Origin: Aurelia coerulea
Lineage: Eukaryota > Cnidaria > Scyphozoa > Semaeostomeae > Ulmaridae
DNA length: 64,000 nucleotides
Direction of reading: 5' to 3'
Assembly: GCA_039566865.1 (NCBI GenBank)
Contig: CM076943.1
Span: 39,564,663 to 39,628,662 of the forward strand
The notes under the pieces were generated by a model. It saw nothing but the letters and a program-made list of their open reading frames with translations, made no database searches and was not told where the DNA came from. This document shows, in pieces, positions 40,101 through 43,446 of this stretch (positions within the stretch are counted from its first letter, which is position 1; each line of letters opens with the position of its first letter). Made by a program: the position numbers and the translations under genes.

Positions 40101-41329
40101 CATGAAGATAAGCTTCCCTCATACCAATGACAATGTATTTTCTTATGCTCAAAATACAACGTTTGAGAGATCAATAGTGGGTTAACCATTTGTTTGAAGT
40201 AGGCAGGTATGAGCATTACGTTACGTTTGGCTTAGCCGACCGCTTAGACTTGAAGTTGACAGAAAATTTCTGAGGATTGGCCAGCAATAAGTAAAGTTCA
40301 AAGTTTTAAAGATATTTCAGATGCAAGGTCTTGAAGAGCAAAATGAAATCGATCGCGTTTCATATGGTTTTACCCACATTTAGAAGGTCTAATGTTGCTG
40401 GCGTATCAAATATGCAAAATTTGGCTCGGTGCTAACAGTTGGGTACTGTTTAAGAACAAGCTGCTGTCAATGTATTTGCATGACATTTAAGAAACAGAAA
40501 GACAATGATTTGACACAAAGACGTTCTTGATGGGCTTATTTGTTAAGGATCAAGACCCCAGATGATGGGCCTTATTCAAACCAAGATTCCCCCGGATGGA
40601 GGCGTCTTTTTAGAGAAACCTGAAAGGAAAAATTAAAGATAGTAGTACATTTTCCTGAATTTACCTTATCATGACGCTTGCACGATGCGCTAAATGCGAA
40701 GAATACTTTCTTCCGTCGTATTTTTTGTTTGTGTGGCGTCATGGTCACATCTGATTGGCTTTAATGCAAATGTAAATATCCGGTTCAATTGTATTGGAGG
40801 ACTATTTACCCTTGTTGAAGCCTATACTACAATCTTGGCCAAAATACTTGGGACAAATCATAAAATTGCACTACTTCGGTCTTTGATTACGTGCCCCCCG
40901 CTCCCCCCGTTTCAAAGTTGCTTGAATCAAACGCCTTTCGACCTTCTCAACATTGAAGTAGGGGGGAAGGGGGATTAGGAGACTCTAAACGTATGTTTTC
41001 TCCTCGATATTTTAGGAAACATCATGAAGACACTGAAATTTGCCTGTGTCCCAGCTTCTTTTGGCCAAGATTGTATGTAACTTTATCAAGAACGGAGCAA
41101 CAGAACGTACCACTCCTCCACAGCAGTCACGCAAGTGGGGAACAATTTTTTAGGAAACCCTGTATAAAATAAGTTTCAGCGTACTGTGATAAAATTGAGA
41201 AATAAAACATACCACTCTCGATTCGCTTGTTGCTTTCATTTCTCTGTACTGTGCTACCAATGGAGCTCGGTGATTTTCCCATTGGCTTGCAAGGTTCACC
41301 AAGCGTTGTGTACTGTTTTCAACCAGTTG
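4932..41329 (-). CDS. CCDC22: CCDC22, six C-terminal exons of a spliced gene (partial)
   Basis: Spliced exons on the minus strand: 41,329-41,213; 25,724-25,623; 23,196-23,089; 19,937-19,842; 9,429-9,370; 5,123-4,932. All introns are GT-AG and phase 0, and the joined frame gives 223 residues and a TAA stop. The product matches, in order, the C-terminal coiled coil of CCDC22: [60 protein letters not shown], then RQENAAL. The human protein is about 627 residues, so about 400 N-terminal residues, including the calponin-homology-like NN-CH domain, are missing here. CCDC22 pairs with CCDC93, binds COMMD proteins and links them to Retriever for recycling of cargo from endosomes; it has also been tied to NF-kB control. 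Family assignment rests on remembered human sequence. Introns are 4.2, 10.4, 3.2, 2.4 and 15.5 kb and full of transposons. Confidence 0.9.
5382..7058. mobile_element. inverted-repeat DNA element with GGTTACGGTAAACG ends
   Basis: The left end GGTTACGGTAAACGTTCG (5,383) matches the complement of ACGTTTACCGTAAC (right end, to about 7,057). The ends resemble those of the elements at 14,559-15,438 and 37,431-38,360, which begin GGTTACTGTA, and flanking sequence is near TTAA. A second foldback element (6,193-6,986) sits inside it. An open frame of 114 codons at 5,611-5,955 lies in the left part but shows no transposase motif I recognise. Non-autonomous or decayed. Confidence 0.65.
6193..6986. mobile_element. 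long foldback element, GGGTGTCTC end type, nested
   Basis: The ends ACCGGGTGTCTCATAAAAAA (left) and TTTTCTGAGACACCCGGT (right) are inverted copies. The similarity continues inward for about 230 bp on each arm, for example GGAACAAAACCATAAAAT left against its complement near 6,930, and CACCAAACACCGGAGAT against its complement near 6,830. The centre is a short unique loop. It lies inside the element at 5,382-7,058. Same terminal type as 36,181-36,726, 38,752-39,536 and 43,447-44,196. Confidence 0.88.
7072..7168. repeat. TAA/ATT microsatellite
   Basis: Runs of (ATAATA)n and (TTATAA)n change into a clean (TAA)n tract at about 7,138-7,168. Simple sequence only. Confidence 0.95.
7580..7943. repeat. 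inverted repeat, decayed element
   Basis: TTATGACGATGAGTC at about 7,584 is the complement of GACTCATCGTCATAA at about 7,923, and the arms continue with several mismatches. The right arm (GTTGACCGAAGGGCCA to AACAAGAGACTC) also appears as a diverged copy at about 32,355-32,410, so this is a dispersed family. Confidence 0.6.
8084..8444. mobile_element. hAT-like MITE with 8-bp target duplication
   Basis: The flanking direct repeat ATTTACCC occurs at 8,076-8,083 and 8,445-8,452. The ends are CGGGGGTGGGG...GGTACTTCATTG and its complement (CAATGAAGTACC...CCCGGGA). The host sequence around it is part of a dispersed repeat. The inverted copy of that repeat near 43,200-43,300 reads GTAATTTACCCGGCTTT without the insert, giving an empty site. 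An 8-bp duplication is typical of hAT elements. No transposase. Confidence 0.88.
8507..8635 (-). pseudogene. LINE reverse transcriptase fragment (fingers region)
   Basis: The minus strand translates to [20 protein letters not shown] followed by [19 protein letters not shown], the conserved block before the catalytic palm of CR1/Jockey-type reverse transcriptases. Only about 43 codons remain, flanked by unrelated repeat sequence. Confidence 0.85.
8640..8800. repeat. dispersed repeat also present at 15,530-15,680
   Basis: The phrase GAAGAACAGCAATGATTAAG and its downstream sequence recur at about 15,546 with scattered changes, ending in an A-rich tail in both places. The copy may be a SINE or the tail of a larger element. 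Confidence 0.6.
8800..9290. repeat. copy of a dispersed repeat family (also 11.6, 12.2, 22.7, 41.6, 42.5-43.3 kb)
   Basis: Shared landmarks are the CCAAGAGGATAGTACGTGCT type phrase, TCTCGAAGGGACTTTCTCGAG and the following GAAAATCCCT. The same order, inverted, is seen at 42,820-43,330, and related pieces at 11,670-11,870 and 22,660-22,930. No coding frame is conserved between copies, so it looks like a non-autonomous element. Confidence 0.7.
9370..9429 (-). CDS. CCDC22: CCDC22 60-bp exon
   Basis: This small exon encodes 20 residues beginning [15 protein letters not shown]. The acceptor is TTTGCAG just above 9,429 and the donor is GTTAGT just below 9,370, both on the minus strand. It corresponds to the conserved DAK...RKAYKYLAALHE block of CCDC22. 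Phase is 0 on both sides. The exon is too short to stand out as a reading frame and was found from splice sites plus similarity. Confidence 0.92.
9960..10209 (+). pseudogene. LINE reverse transcriptase C-terminal fragment
   Basis: The plus strand reads [20 protein letters not shown] then [18 protein letters not shown] and ends in a cysteine cluster CNCNACQFE, with a stop at 10,207-10,209. This is the usual C-terminus of CR1-like LINE proteins. The same cysteine tail occurs at 56,306 (plus) and in related form at 61,885 (minus). The element is 5'-truncated and lacks every catalytic motif. Confidence 0.88.
10299..10802. mobile_element. element with about 115-bp terminal inverted repeats
   Basis: The left arm (AGTGAACGATG to GGGCATCTTCAGAG, 10,299-10,411) and right arm (ATGGCCTGGATGGCC to CATCGTTCGCTATG, 10,680-10,802) are inverted copies, sharing GCAAAAGATCAAG, GAATAGAAAATGAATAGC and CTGAATAG. 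The middle 260 bp is unique. The arm sequence also occurs alone at 39,291-39,446, flanked by a 20-bp direct repeat. Each arm, read toward the outside, contains CTGAWRATG-stem-GGCCGAAAC-like order, which recalls hammerhead ribozyme cores found in Penelope-like elements, but I could not close a full fold. Confidence 0.75.
10803..12200. other. intronic sequence with diverged repeats, no exon seen
   Basis: 11,640-11,880 carries a diverged piece of the family noted at 8,800-9,290. 12,125-12,200 matches 41,575-41,660, the left flank of an insertion site. The remainder shows no open frame, splice-bounded coding block or inverted repeat that I can support. Confidence 0.5.
12200..12600. repeat. dispersed repeat copy with empty TTAA site
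   Basis: Sequence from TTTACTTAAGGGGG (12,217-12,230) through CTTTCTTGCAAAACAAATT, ATGAAACTGTGATGCCT and TGACCACAGTGCATTC is matched by 42,538-42,790. In that second copy an 868-bp element sits exactly at the TTAA, so this copy is the unoccupied version. Confidence 0.85.
12814..12876. repeat. ATTC microsatellite
   Basis: Imperfect (ATTC)n of about 15 units. The three overlapping frames rich in Phe-Ile-His-Ser here come only from this repeat. Confidence 0.95.
13198..14553. mobile_element. hAT-like non-autonomous transposon with CTTAA target duplication
   Basis: The ends CAGGGGCGGATCCAG and CTGGATCCGCCCCTG are perfect 15-bp inverted copies. They are flanked by the direct repeat CTTAA at 13,193-13,197 and 14,554-14,558. 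The terminal sequence is of the hAT type; a 5-bp duplication fits the hAT5 group (established knowledge, matched from memory). Length is 1,356 bp. Frames inside (for example 13,960-14,211) have no transposase motif. The right-hand flank is the first base of another element (14,559-15,438), so this insertion hit that element's edge. Confidence 0.9.
14559..15438. mobile_element. TTAA-flanked inverted-repeat element, GGTTACTGTAAC ends
   Basis: TTAA lies at 14,555-14,558 and 15,439-15,442. The ends are GGTTACTGTAACTGTTCAG and the complement of CTGAACGGTTACAGTAACC. TTAA duplication points to the piggyBac superfamily. The 880 bp contain no transposase. The left TTAA is shared with the target duplication of the neighbouring hAT-like element, showing that this element was there first. 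Confidence 0.8.
15443..16190. other. intronic sequence; includes 15,530-15,680 repeat copy
   Basis: Apart from the dispersed repeat at 15,530-15,680 and a piece at 16,080-16,180 (TTACAGCGTCACTTG, TGACGTCATCAAATTG) that resembles 38,375-38,440 and 62,395-62,460, I see no supported feature. Confidence 0.5.
16191..16466. repeat. 215-bp tandem repeat, left part (interrupted by LINE)
   Basis: The phrase CCTTTGCGAATCAATTTAGACC occurs at about 16,195 and 16,411, giving a period of about 215 bp. Each unit continues with TTGTTTGCTTATAGCCCTTG and ATAATCTTGTTTTGAAATGC. The second unit stops at TTTGCTT (16,466), where the LINE begins. The array resumes at 19,411. Confidence 0.88.
16845..18164 (-). pseudogene. 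LINE reverse transcriptase, palm to C-terminus
   Basis: The frame on the minus strand continues from [15 protein letters not shown] through [16 protein letters not shown], motif [14 protein letters not shown], motif [13 protein letters not shown] and motif [13 protein letters not shown], then the thumb ([10 protein letters not shown]) and the C-terminal [16 protein letters not shown]. The catalytic aspartates of motifs A and C are intact. The stop is at 16,845. It joins the upstream half (18,149-19,384) across one small deletion near 18,165. Apart from that lesion and the 5' truncation this copy looks young. Confidence 0.93.
18149..19384 (-). pseudogene. LINE endonuclease C-terminus, linker and start of reverse transcriptase
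   Basis: On the minus strand the frame gives [12 protein letters not shown], then LDHIISN and the catalytic SDH of an APE-type endonuclease ([10 protein letters not shown]). A lysine-rich linker ([11 protein letters not shown]) follows, then the fingers ([29 protein letters not shown]). After RPI the frame changes. Comparing [13 protein letters not shown] with the other frame (LPQISK) indicates that about 7 nt, coding roughly Ser-Leu and one extra base, were lost. The upstream end is a stop at about 19,382 next to the truncation point. Confidence 0.92.
19411..19835. repeat. 215-bp tandem repeat, right part
   Basis: After the LINE the array resumes at TTAGCCCTTGTATCTGC with two shortened units (19,411-19,560) and then a full unit from about 19,655 (CCTTCCTTTGCGAATC) to about 19,825. 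The array ends a few bases before the CCDC22 splice donor at 19,841. Confidence 0.88.
19842..19937 (-). CDS. CCDC22: CCDC22 exon ([15 protein letters not shown]...)
   Basis: 32 codons from [10 protein letters not shown] to VTDELLFK. The donor is GTAGGT directly below 19,842. Two acceptors are possible, TTCTTCGTAG (19,938) and TTTTAACAG (19,929). Only the first keeps phase 0 with the previous exon and supplies the residues VLTDT that match the conserved ILSDT of CCDC22, so it was chosen. The block [15 protein letters not shown] is the best-conserved stretch of the family. Confidence 0.94.
20217..20706. mobile_element. TTAA-flanked foldback element, AGGTGATCTGAAGCGAA ends
   Basis: TTAA occurs at 20,213-20,216 and 20,707-20,710. 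The left end AGGTGATCTGAAGCGAAC matches the complement of TTCGCTTCAGGTCACCT. The arms are about 150 bp and include TTATTGATGCAA, GAGTTATCCACT and GCTGATGACGT with their inverted partners. Length 490 bp. piggyBac-type target, no coding capacity. Confidence 0.92.
20730..22447. mobile_element. hAT-like element with G-rich ends, 1.7 kb
   Basis: The ends CCTGGGGGGGGGTACTTAG and the complement of AAGTACCCCCC...CCGGG are inverted. They are flanked by TTTATAAC (20,722-20,729) and TATATAAC (22,448-22,455), 7 of 8 identical. A separate GC-rich palindrome (21,266-21,568) lies inside. The 22,190-22,380 part has internal repeats of TCTAAAGCCGG and TTTTCGACGA. No transposase frame. Confidence 0.75.
21266..21568. 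mobile_element. GC-rich palindromic element with CCCCCGGGCATTTGA repeats
   Basis: The outer ends CTCGTTCAATTCC and GGAATTGAACGAG are inverted, continuing through CCCTGACCATCCCCCC. Inside, the phrase CCGGCCCCCGGGCATTTGA recurs about five times in direct or inverted orientation. The arms pair almost to the centre, so single strands could form one long GC hairpin. It is nested in the hAT-like element. Confidence 0.85.
22600..22935. repeat. dispersed repeat copy (family of 8.8 and 42.5-43.3 kb)
   Basis: Shares GATTCCATCCTC, TGCAGGTTTTTGAGAGG, GCAAATTACTGAAT and TTCAGGGAGCAGCAT in the same order as 43,040-43,310. The frames reported across it are not conserved in the other copies. Confidence 0.75.
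23089..23196 (-). CDS. CCDC22: CCDC22 exon ([11 protein letters not shown]...)
   Basis: 36 codons: [19 protein letters not shown], then [17 protein letters not shown]. The acceptor is CTTCCTCCTTTAAG just above 23,196 and the donor is GTAAGA below 23,089, with phase 0 at both ends. It matches the EYERLxxDVxRxxYTRRIxEIVxNIxKQKxxI pattern of CCDC22. The frame stays open beyond both splice sites, which is why it appears as a longer reading frame in the raw sequence. Confidence 0.94.
24001..24423. mobile_element. hAT-like MITE with 8-bp target duplication ACGGAAAG
   Basis: ACGGAAAG at 23,993-24,000 is repeated at 24,424-24,431. The ends CCCAGGGAGGGGGTACTC and GAGTACCCCCTGGG are inverted, and a second inverted pair (GGATAGGGGTACTC and its partner near 24,390) follows inside. 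423 bp, with several TTTTTTGGGT phrases, no gene. Confidence 0.9.
24482..25401. mobile_element. TA-flanked inverted-repeat element (Tc1/mariner-like ends)
   Basis: TA dinucleotides lie at 24,480-24,481 and 25,402-25,403. The ends CCGTAAAAGCTCTATTAAGC and GCATAGAGTTTTTTACGG are inverted. Near each end are phrases of the kind GAGAGGGGG...TTATTC. A TA target suggests Tc1/mariner, but no DDE transposase is visible in the 920 bp. Confidence 0.78.
25623..25724 (-). CDS. CCDC22: CCDC22 exon ([13 protein letters not shown]...)
   Basis: 34 codons: [17 protein letters not shown], then [17 protein letters not shown]. The acceptor TTTGTCGTAG precedes 25,724 and the donor GTTAGT follows 25,623 on the minus strand, phase 0 at both ends. 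Charged heptads are typical of the CCDC22 coiled coil, and the end EELYSQL joins VAEYERM of the next exon just as EEVYKQL-xSEYE does in the family. Confidence 0.92.
26030..26350. repeat. dispersed repeat, second copy at 30,810-31,310
   Basis: Both copies start AGCCTCACTRCATAAG, continue with ACGCTCAT, GTTGTTG and GGGCCTTATG, and later share CATCTAAGT-CTGATAGC and GGTTTTGAGAAAAA. Identity is moderate (clearly below that of the satellites), so the family is old. Confidence 0.75.
26607..26754 (+). CDS. possible first exon of an unidentified gene nested in a CCDC22 intron
   Basis: An ATG in context GGAAATGGCG opens a 49-codon block ([17 protein letters not shown], then [18 protein letters not shown] and CPQEER) followed by a good donor, AGAG|GTATGC. 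Composition is unlike the repeats around it, and the peptide looks like a helical N-terminus. I do not recognise the family. The reading frame continues past the donor to a stop at 26,825. A candidate second exon after the pyrimidine tract at 27,110-27,130 could not be confirmed. It is on the opposite strand to CCDC22. Confidence 0.35.
27464..27589 (+). pseudogene. HSP70 (BiP-like) ATPase-domain fragment
   Basis: The plus strand encodes [20 protein letters not shown] then [20 protein letters not shown], the classic HSP70 nucleotide-binding segment; the EGEKNIL ending is closest to the ER form HSPA5. The expected VFDLGGGT does not follow: after NIL the frame reads Asp-stop. The piece, with short flanks, lies between two copies of TGTGACTACACTGATAATT (27,426-27,444 and 27,601-27,619). 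About 40 codons of a protein of roughly 650 residues remain. No intron boundary is visible. It may be a retrocopied fragment or an exon remnant. Confidence 0.85.
27884..28030. mobile_element. short hAT-like MITE, CAGAGGCGTAGGAA ends
   Basis: The ends CAGAGGCGTAGGAACC and GCTTCCTACGGCTCTG are inverted with two mismatches. The flanks GTTTGAAG (27,876-27,883) and GTTTGAAT (28,031-28,038) form an 8-bp duplication with one change. 147 bp. Confidence 0.82.
28055..28180. repeat. inverted repeat around ATTGGCTCCTAAAA
   Basis: CATTGGCTCCTAAAAACAATGG at 28,058 matches the complement of CCATTGCTTTTAGGAGCCAAT (28,154-28,174). A short element with arms of about 25 bp. Confidence 0.7.
28181..28750. other. 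intronic sequence, one uncharacterised frame
   Basis: A plus-strand frame up to 28,364 ([20 protein letters not shown], then [16 protein letters not shown]) has a coding-like composition but no recognised family, start context or splice sites. The rest holds nothing I can name. Confidence 0.25.
28755..29110 (-). pseudogene. LINE fragment, endonuclease-to-reverse-transcriptase linker
   Basis: The minus strand reads [20 protein letters not shown], then [21 protein letters not shown] and, in a shifted frame, [16 protein letters not shown]. This is the linker of CR1-like LINE proteins just before the reverse transcriptase. One frameshift (near 28,925) and a 47-bp tandem duplication (28,761-28,854) break it. 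No catalytic motif remains. Confidence 0.82.
29649..30065 (-). pseudogene. LINE ORF1-like (transposase-22 / RRM type) remnant
   Basis: On the minus strand [20 protein letters not shown], then [15 protein letters not shown], resembles the RNA-binding core of L1-type ORF1 proteins. After frameshifts, [20 protein letters not shown] and QKLITKEI resemble the C-terminal domain of the same protein. Several stops interrupt it. It suggests a second, L1-like LINE lineage in this genome. Confidence 0.65.
30480..30506. repeat. TTTGC pentanucleotide microsatellite
   Basis: About five perfect units of CTTTG at the end of a short low-complexity stretch. Confidence 0.9.
30810..31310. repeat. dispersed repeat, second copy of 26,030-26,350
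   Basis: See the shared landmarks in that entry. Next to it, at 31,440-31,540 and inverted at 32,170-32,260, a further inverted pair occurs (GGGAGAGGAAACGCGC and CTGCGATGTGATATGCG with their complements), which could be the ends of an element of about 820 bp between 31,440 and 32,260. Confidence 0.7.
32350..32860. repeat. decayed halves of two dispersed elements
   Basis: 32,355-32,410 matches the right arm of 7,580-7,943. 32,468-32,800 matches 43,793-44,070, the right half of the GGGTGTCC-ended element there (shared AAGTATCCAAAAA, CAATGTTAGA, GGTTTCAGC and CTTCAAAA). Neither retains its own ends. Confidence 0.7.
33061..33296. mobile_element. palindromic element with AGACTTGCTCCAAGTCTA ends
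   Basis: The left half (AGACTTGCTCCAAGTCTATTTC, TTTTTTCGTCAGTGAT, GTAAATGCGAAGGAGCATGC) is repeated inverted in the right half. The terminal sequence is itself a small hairpin (AGACTTG and CAAGTCT). About 230 bp in total, no gene. Confidence 0.85.
33910..34265 (-). mobile_element. tRNA-derived SINE candidate
   Basis: On the minus strand, starting near 34,262, an A box-like TGGTTAAGGCGCCGG is followed by a B box GGGTTCGAATCCC whose arms GTGGG and CCCAC pair as a T stem. The anticodon arm does not fold properly, so it is not a working tRNA. About 270 bp of non-tRNA body follows, ending near 33,910 in a GAGTGAGTGAGT tract with TTTAACGTGCC before it. This is the plan of a SINE: pol III promoter head plus body. 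Confidence 0.65.
34358..34440. repeat. AATG microsatellite
   Basis: About 20 units of GAAT/ATGA with one GGAT block at the end. Confidence 0.95.
35036..35200. repeat. compound ATTC/ATCC/ACCC microsatellite
   Basis: (ATTC)n passes into (ATCC)n, then (ACCC)n, then (ATCC)n, all by single-base steps in a 4-bp unit. Confidence 0.95.
35201..36180. other. intronic sequence, no supported gene
   Basis: Two overlapping opposite frames near 35,475-35,830 have no recognisable motif or splice context. At about 35,398 GGGGTGTCCTAAAATGG resembles one end of the GGGTGTC foldback family but no partner was found. Confidence 0.35.
36181..36726. mobile_element. foldback element, GGGTGTCC end type
   Basis: The left end TGTGTCCAAAAAAAAAGTACTC and right end GAGTACTTTTTTGGGACACCCGG are inverted. 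The arms continue with AAAATCACCAA, TTTGATTA and ATCAAAGACC-like blocks for about 150 bp. 546 bp, no gene. Confidence 0.85.
37431..38360. mobile_element. inverted-repeat element, GGTTACTGTACCC ends
   Basis: GGTTACTGTACCCATTCAG (37,432) and the complement of CTGAAGGGGTACAGTAACC (38,342-38,359) match. The right flank is TTAA; the left flank is TTCA, probably mutated. Related ends to 14,559-15,438 and 5,382-7,058. About 930 bp without a gene. Confidence 0.75.
38752..39536. mobile_element. foldback element, GAGTGTCTC end type, with nested insertion
   Basis: The arms share GTTGACTCCAGCGATGT at 38,783 with its complement at 39,484, and AACCAGAGCTTTGGCCTTTTGG at 38,941 with its complement near 39,143. 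The outer ends are TACTGAGTGTCTCAAAAAAG and GGGACACCTGATA. A 156-bp insert plus its duplication interrupts the right arm at 39,291-39,466. Confidence 0.88.
39291..39446. mobile_element. nested insert flanked by a 20-bp direct repeat
   Basis: TTTCTAGAGTAATTAGATAT occurs at 39,271-39,290 and again at 39,447-39,466. Between them lies a sequence (AGTGAACGACG ... GGCCATCCAGG) that is the terminal arm of the element at 10,299-10,802, followed by a small CCAGGCCAGGC duplication. A target duplication this long with a single arm inserted points to reverse-transcription-mediated insertion rather than cut and paste. Confidence 0.88.
39644..40087. mobile_element. TTAA-flanked foldback element
   Basis: TTAA at 39,640-39,643 and 40,088-40,091. 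The ends are AGAACAAGTCCGGGGGTGG and the complement of CCACCCCGGAATTGTCTT. Arms of about 200 bp include CACAAGGAGAAGG, AATTACGTATTCAAAT, GAGCGAAGTGACGTCATAT and AAAACGAGGCTG with inverted partners. 444 bp, piggyBac-type target. Confidence 0.92.
40092..41212. other. intronic sequence upstream of a CCDC22 exon
   Basis: No element with clear ends. 41,150-41,165 (GGAAACCCTGTATAAAA) resembles a decayed GGGTGTCC element end. A small plus-strand frame at 40,694-40,978 ([17 protein letters not shown]...) has no support from motifs or splice sites. Confidence 0.35.
41213..41329 (-). CDS. CCDC22: CCDC22 exon ([11 protein letters not shown]...)
   Basis: 39 codons: [19 protein letters not shown], then [12 protein letters not shown] and KATSESRV. 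The acceptor TCTTCTCTGTAG precedes 41,329 and the donor GTATGT follows 41,213 on the minus strand; phase 0 at both ends. It matches the QLVExSxQRLxxLAxQWExHRxPLxxxYR block of the family. It is the most upstream CCDC22 exon I can find in the window. Confidence 0.93.
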
Positions 41330-41669
41330 CTACAGAGAAGATAACATTCAGTAAAAATCATATGTTGACTTTGTGCAAGCAAAAATGAGTTGTTAAGAAG
41401 AGAGAAGGGGATTGCAAAATATGAAGGGTAAATCTAAACATATGCCTCCAGCATTTTAATCATAGTAGTAAAGGGTGAATAAAAAAGCATGTCTTTGCTC
41501 CCTAAAGCCATCATTCCCTAAAGTACACACAAAAACTATGCAGAGTGAAATGGGTGTTGGTCATAAAACTATCATTATATTGCAAAATACTGCATACTTA
41601 GTATCGTTTAAAACAGATTTTTGAGCAGAACATGCATCTTTCAAGCTTTATGAAATTATTCTGACTTAA

Positions 41670-42537
41670 ACCTATTACTACCAGGCTTTTTCGACCATTG
41701 TAGTACTGGGGGGGGGGGGCACAAACCCCTCCGTAACTTCGTCAATATTGCAGATATGAGGATGAAACTTAGTACAATGGTGTAAAGGAACAAAATCTAC
41801 ACAATAGGCTACTTTTTTAATTCTTCATTACATCCATGACGTCACTATGACGTCACAATTGGGGGAAAATTGCAGTTTTTGCTTACTATTAGCAATATTG
41901 GCAATACTTAAGTTCTTAGTTGATAATTTCTTTCATATTGCTACTATAATGTATCCCAAAGCATCACTGAATAGAAATCGGCAATGTAATGTCAATTTAA
42001 GATCATTATTTATATCATATATTCATCATTTATTTGCATCAGTTTGTCATTGTTTCATTTAAACCTCTAATTACTGATGAAAATACTCTAAAATGCCTTG
42101 AAATTTTTCATAACAATCAATAGAACCAATTTTGACCAGTTAAGGTATTCTAATATACTTTTTATTATTTATATGACGTCATAAACTTTAATGACGTCAT
42201 GAACGTTAAATTTGCTGACGTCATCAAAAAATGGATAAAACTATACATCATCTGAAAGCTCTTATCGAGAGCTATCGAATGGTGGTATTTTCAATGTTCT
42301 GCGATCATCCTTGTTAAAACTGGACTCGCTTCTTTAATTGTCTGGCTGACCACGTGTTGAAAAGATGTTGGTCACGTGATCAGTTTCTACCATTTTGAAA
42401 AAATTACAAATTTTAATTAGTCCATGAAATTTCAGGGAAAGTCCCAAAGTTTCAGCTCTTTATCTTTTGAACTGACGACACTACATTAAATAAAATTTGC
42501 CGTGGGCACTTTACACCCCCCCCCGGTAGTAATAGGG
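41670..42537. mobile_element. TTAA-flanked element, ACCTATTACTACC ends, with empty site elsewhere in window
   Basis: TTAA at 41,666-41,669 and 42,538-42,541. The ends ACCTATTACTACC and GGTAGTAATAGGG are inverted, each followed inward by a G or C run. The host repeat at 12,222 has the same flanks with a single TTAA. 868 bp. Inside are three TGACGTCA-like sites. No transposase; piggyBac-type. Confidence 0.93.
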
Positions 42538-42541
42538 TTAA

Positions 42542-43440
42542 GGGGGGCCTAGTTCATTGGGAAATATTTGAAGTCATATTTAACTTTCTTGCAAAACAAA
42601 TTTGGCCTCTGATGAAACTGTGATGCCTCGTGATTAAGAATCAGCAAGGAAAACATGGCAAGAGTCATTCCTCTTAAAACAATGAGCTCCGGGAATAGCC
42701 CCTGGTAACGGCTATTTCTGTCAAATTTTTTGAAGAAACTATAGGTGCAAAGACTGACCACGGTGCATTCTATGACTGGCGACACGTTCCAAATATTTCT
42801 AGCCAACACGTTCAATTATTTCTAGAATTTTTCTTGGCTGAAATCGGTCACTCCGTTAGGATTTTACAAGAGATTTCTTAAAAAATATCCCTTCGAGAAA
42901 CCTTGAAAAGCGTGCTGAAAGCATCAGCAAGTTTCCCTAATGTGTTTACCTTACAGAAATGACTTGAGAACGCTTCAGCGCGTGCTATCCTCTTGGGGGA
43001 TGAAAAAAGTCTTCCCCCTAGTATGAATAACTATATTCAGGGGGATTCCATTCTCTCAAGAGGACAAAATGCATAAATGCATGTGAGTGTCATTATTGCT
43101 AGGAAGGAAAACAAATGGGAATTTCTTTTGTCGTTTTCCTTCGTTTTTGCAGGTTTTCGAAAGGGGCTTTCTGTAGAAAATCTCTCATACCGACGCGAAG
43201 GAATGGCAAATTAAAGCCGGGTAAATTACTGAACTTAATTGGACACATCGGGACTAAAACAGGACAGTTTTCATTATTATTGCTTTGATATTGAGGGAGC
43301 AGCATCTTTTCAAACGCCGCGCCTTTTTATTAACTCACCTGGTATACCCAAGCAATGCCTATAAATATCCAAGATGCCTTGTTGATTGTTTCAATTGTGT
43401 GCATACAAAATGCCCATTTTTACAACATTCCTGATTCCTA
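42542..43440. repeat. dispersed repeat copy (family of 8.0-9.3, 12.2 and 22.7 kb)
   Basis: 42,538-42,800 matches 12,222-12,485; 42,830-43,330 matches, in inverted order, 7,999-8,090 and 8,800-9,200, and in direct order 22,660-22,930. This is the longest continuous copy in the window. Confidence 0.8.
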
Positions 43441-43446
43441 TCTCTC

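Noticed and set aside
40560..40640. Possible exon near GATGGGCCTTATTCAAACC
   Set aside because: A pyrimidine-tract acceptor can be drawn on the minus strand, but the frame is short and does not match CCDC22 or fit its phase.
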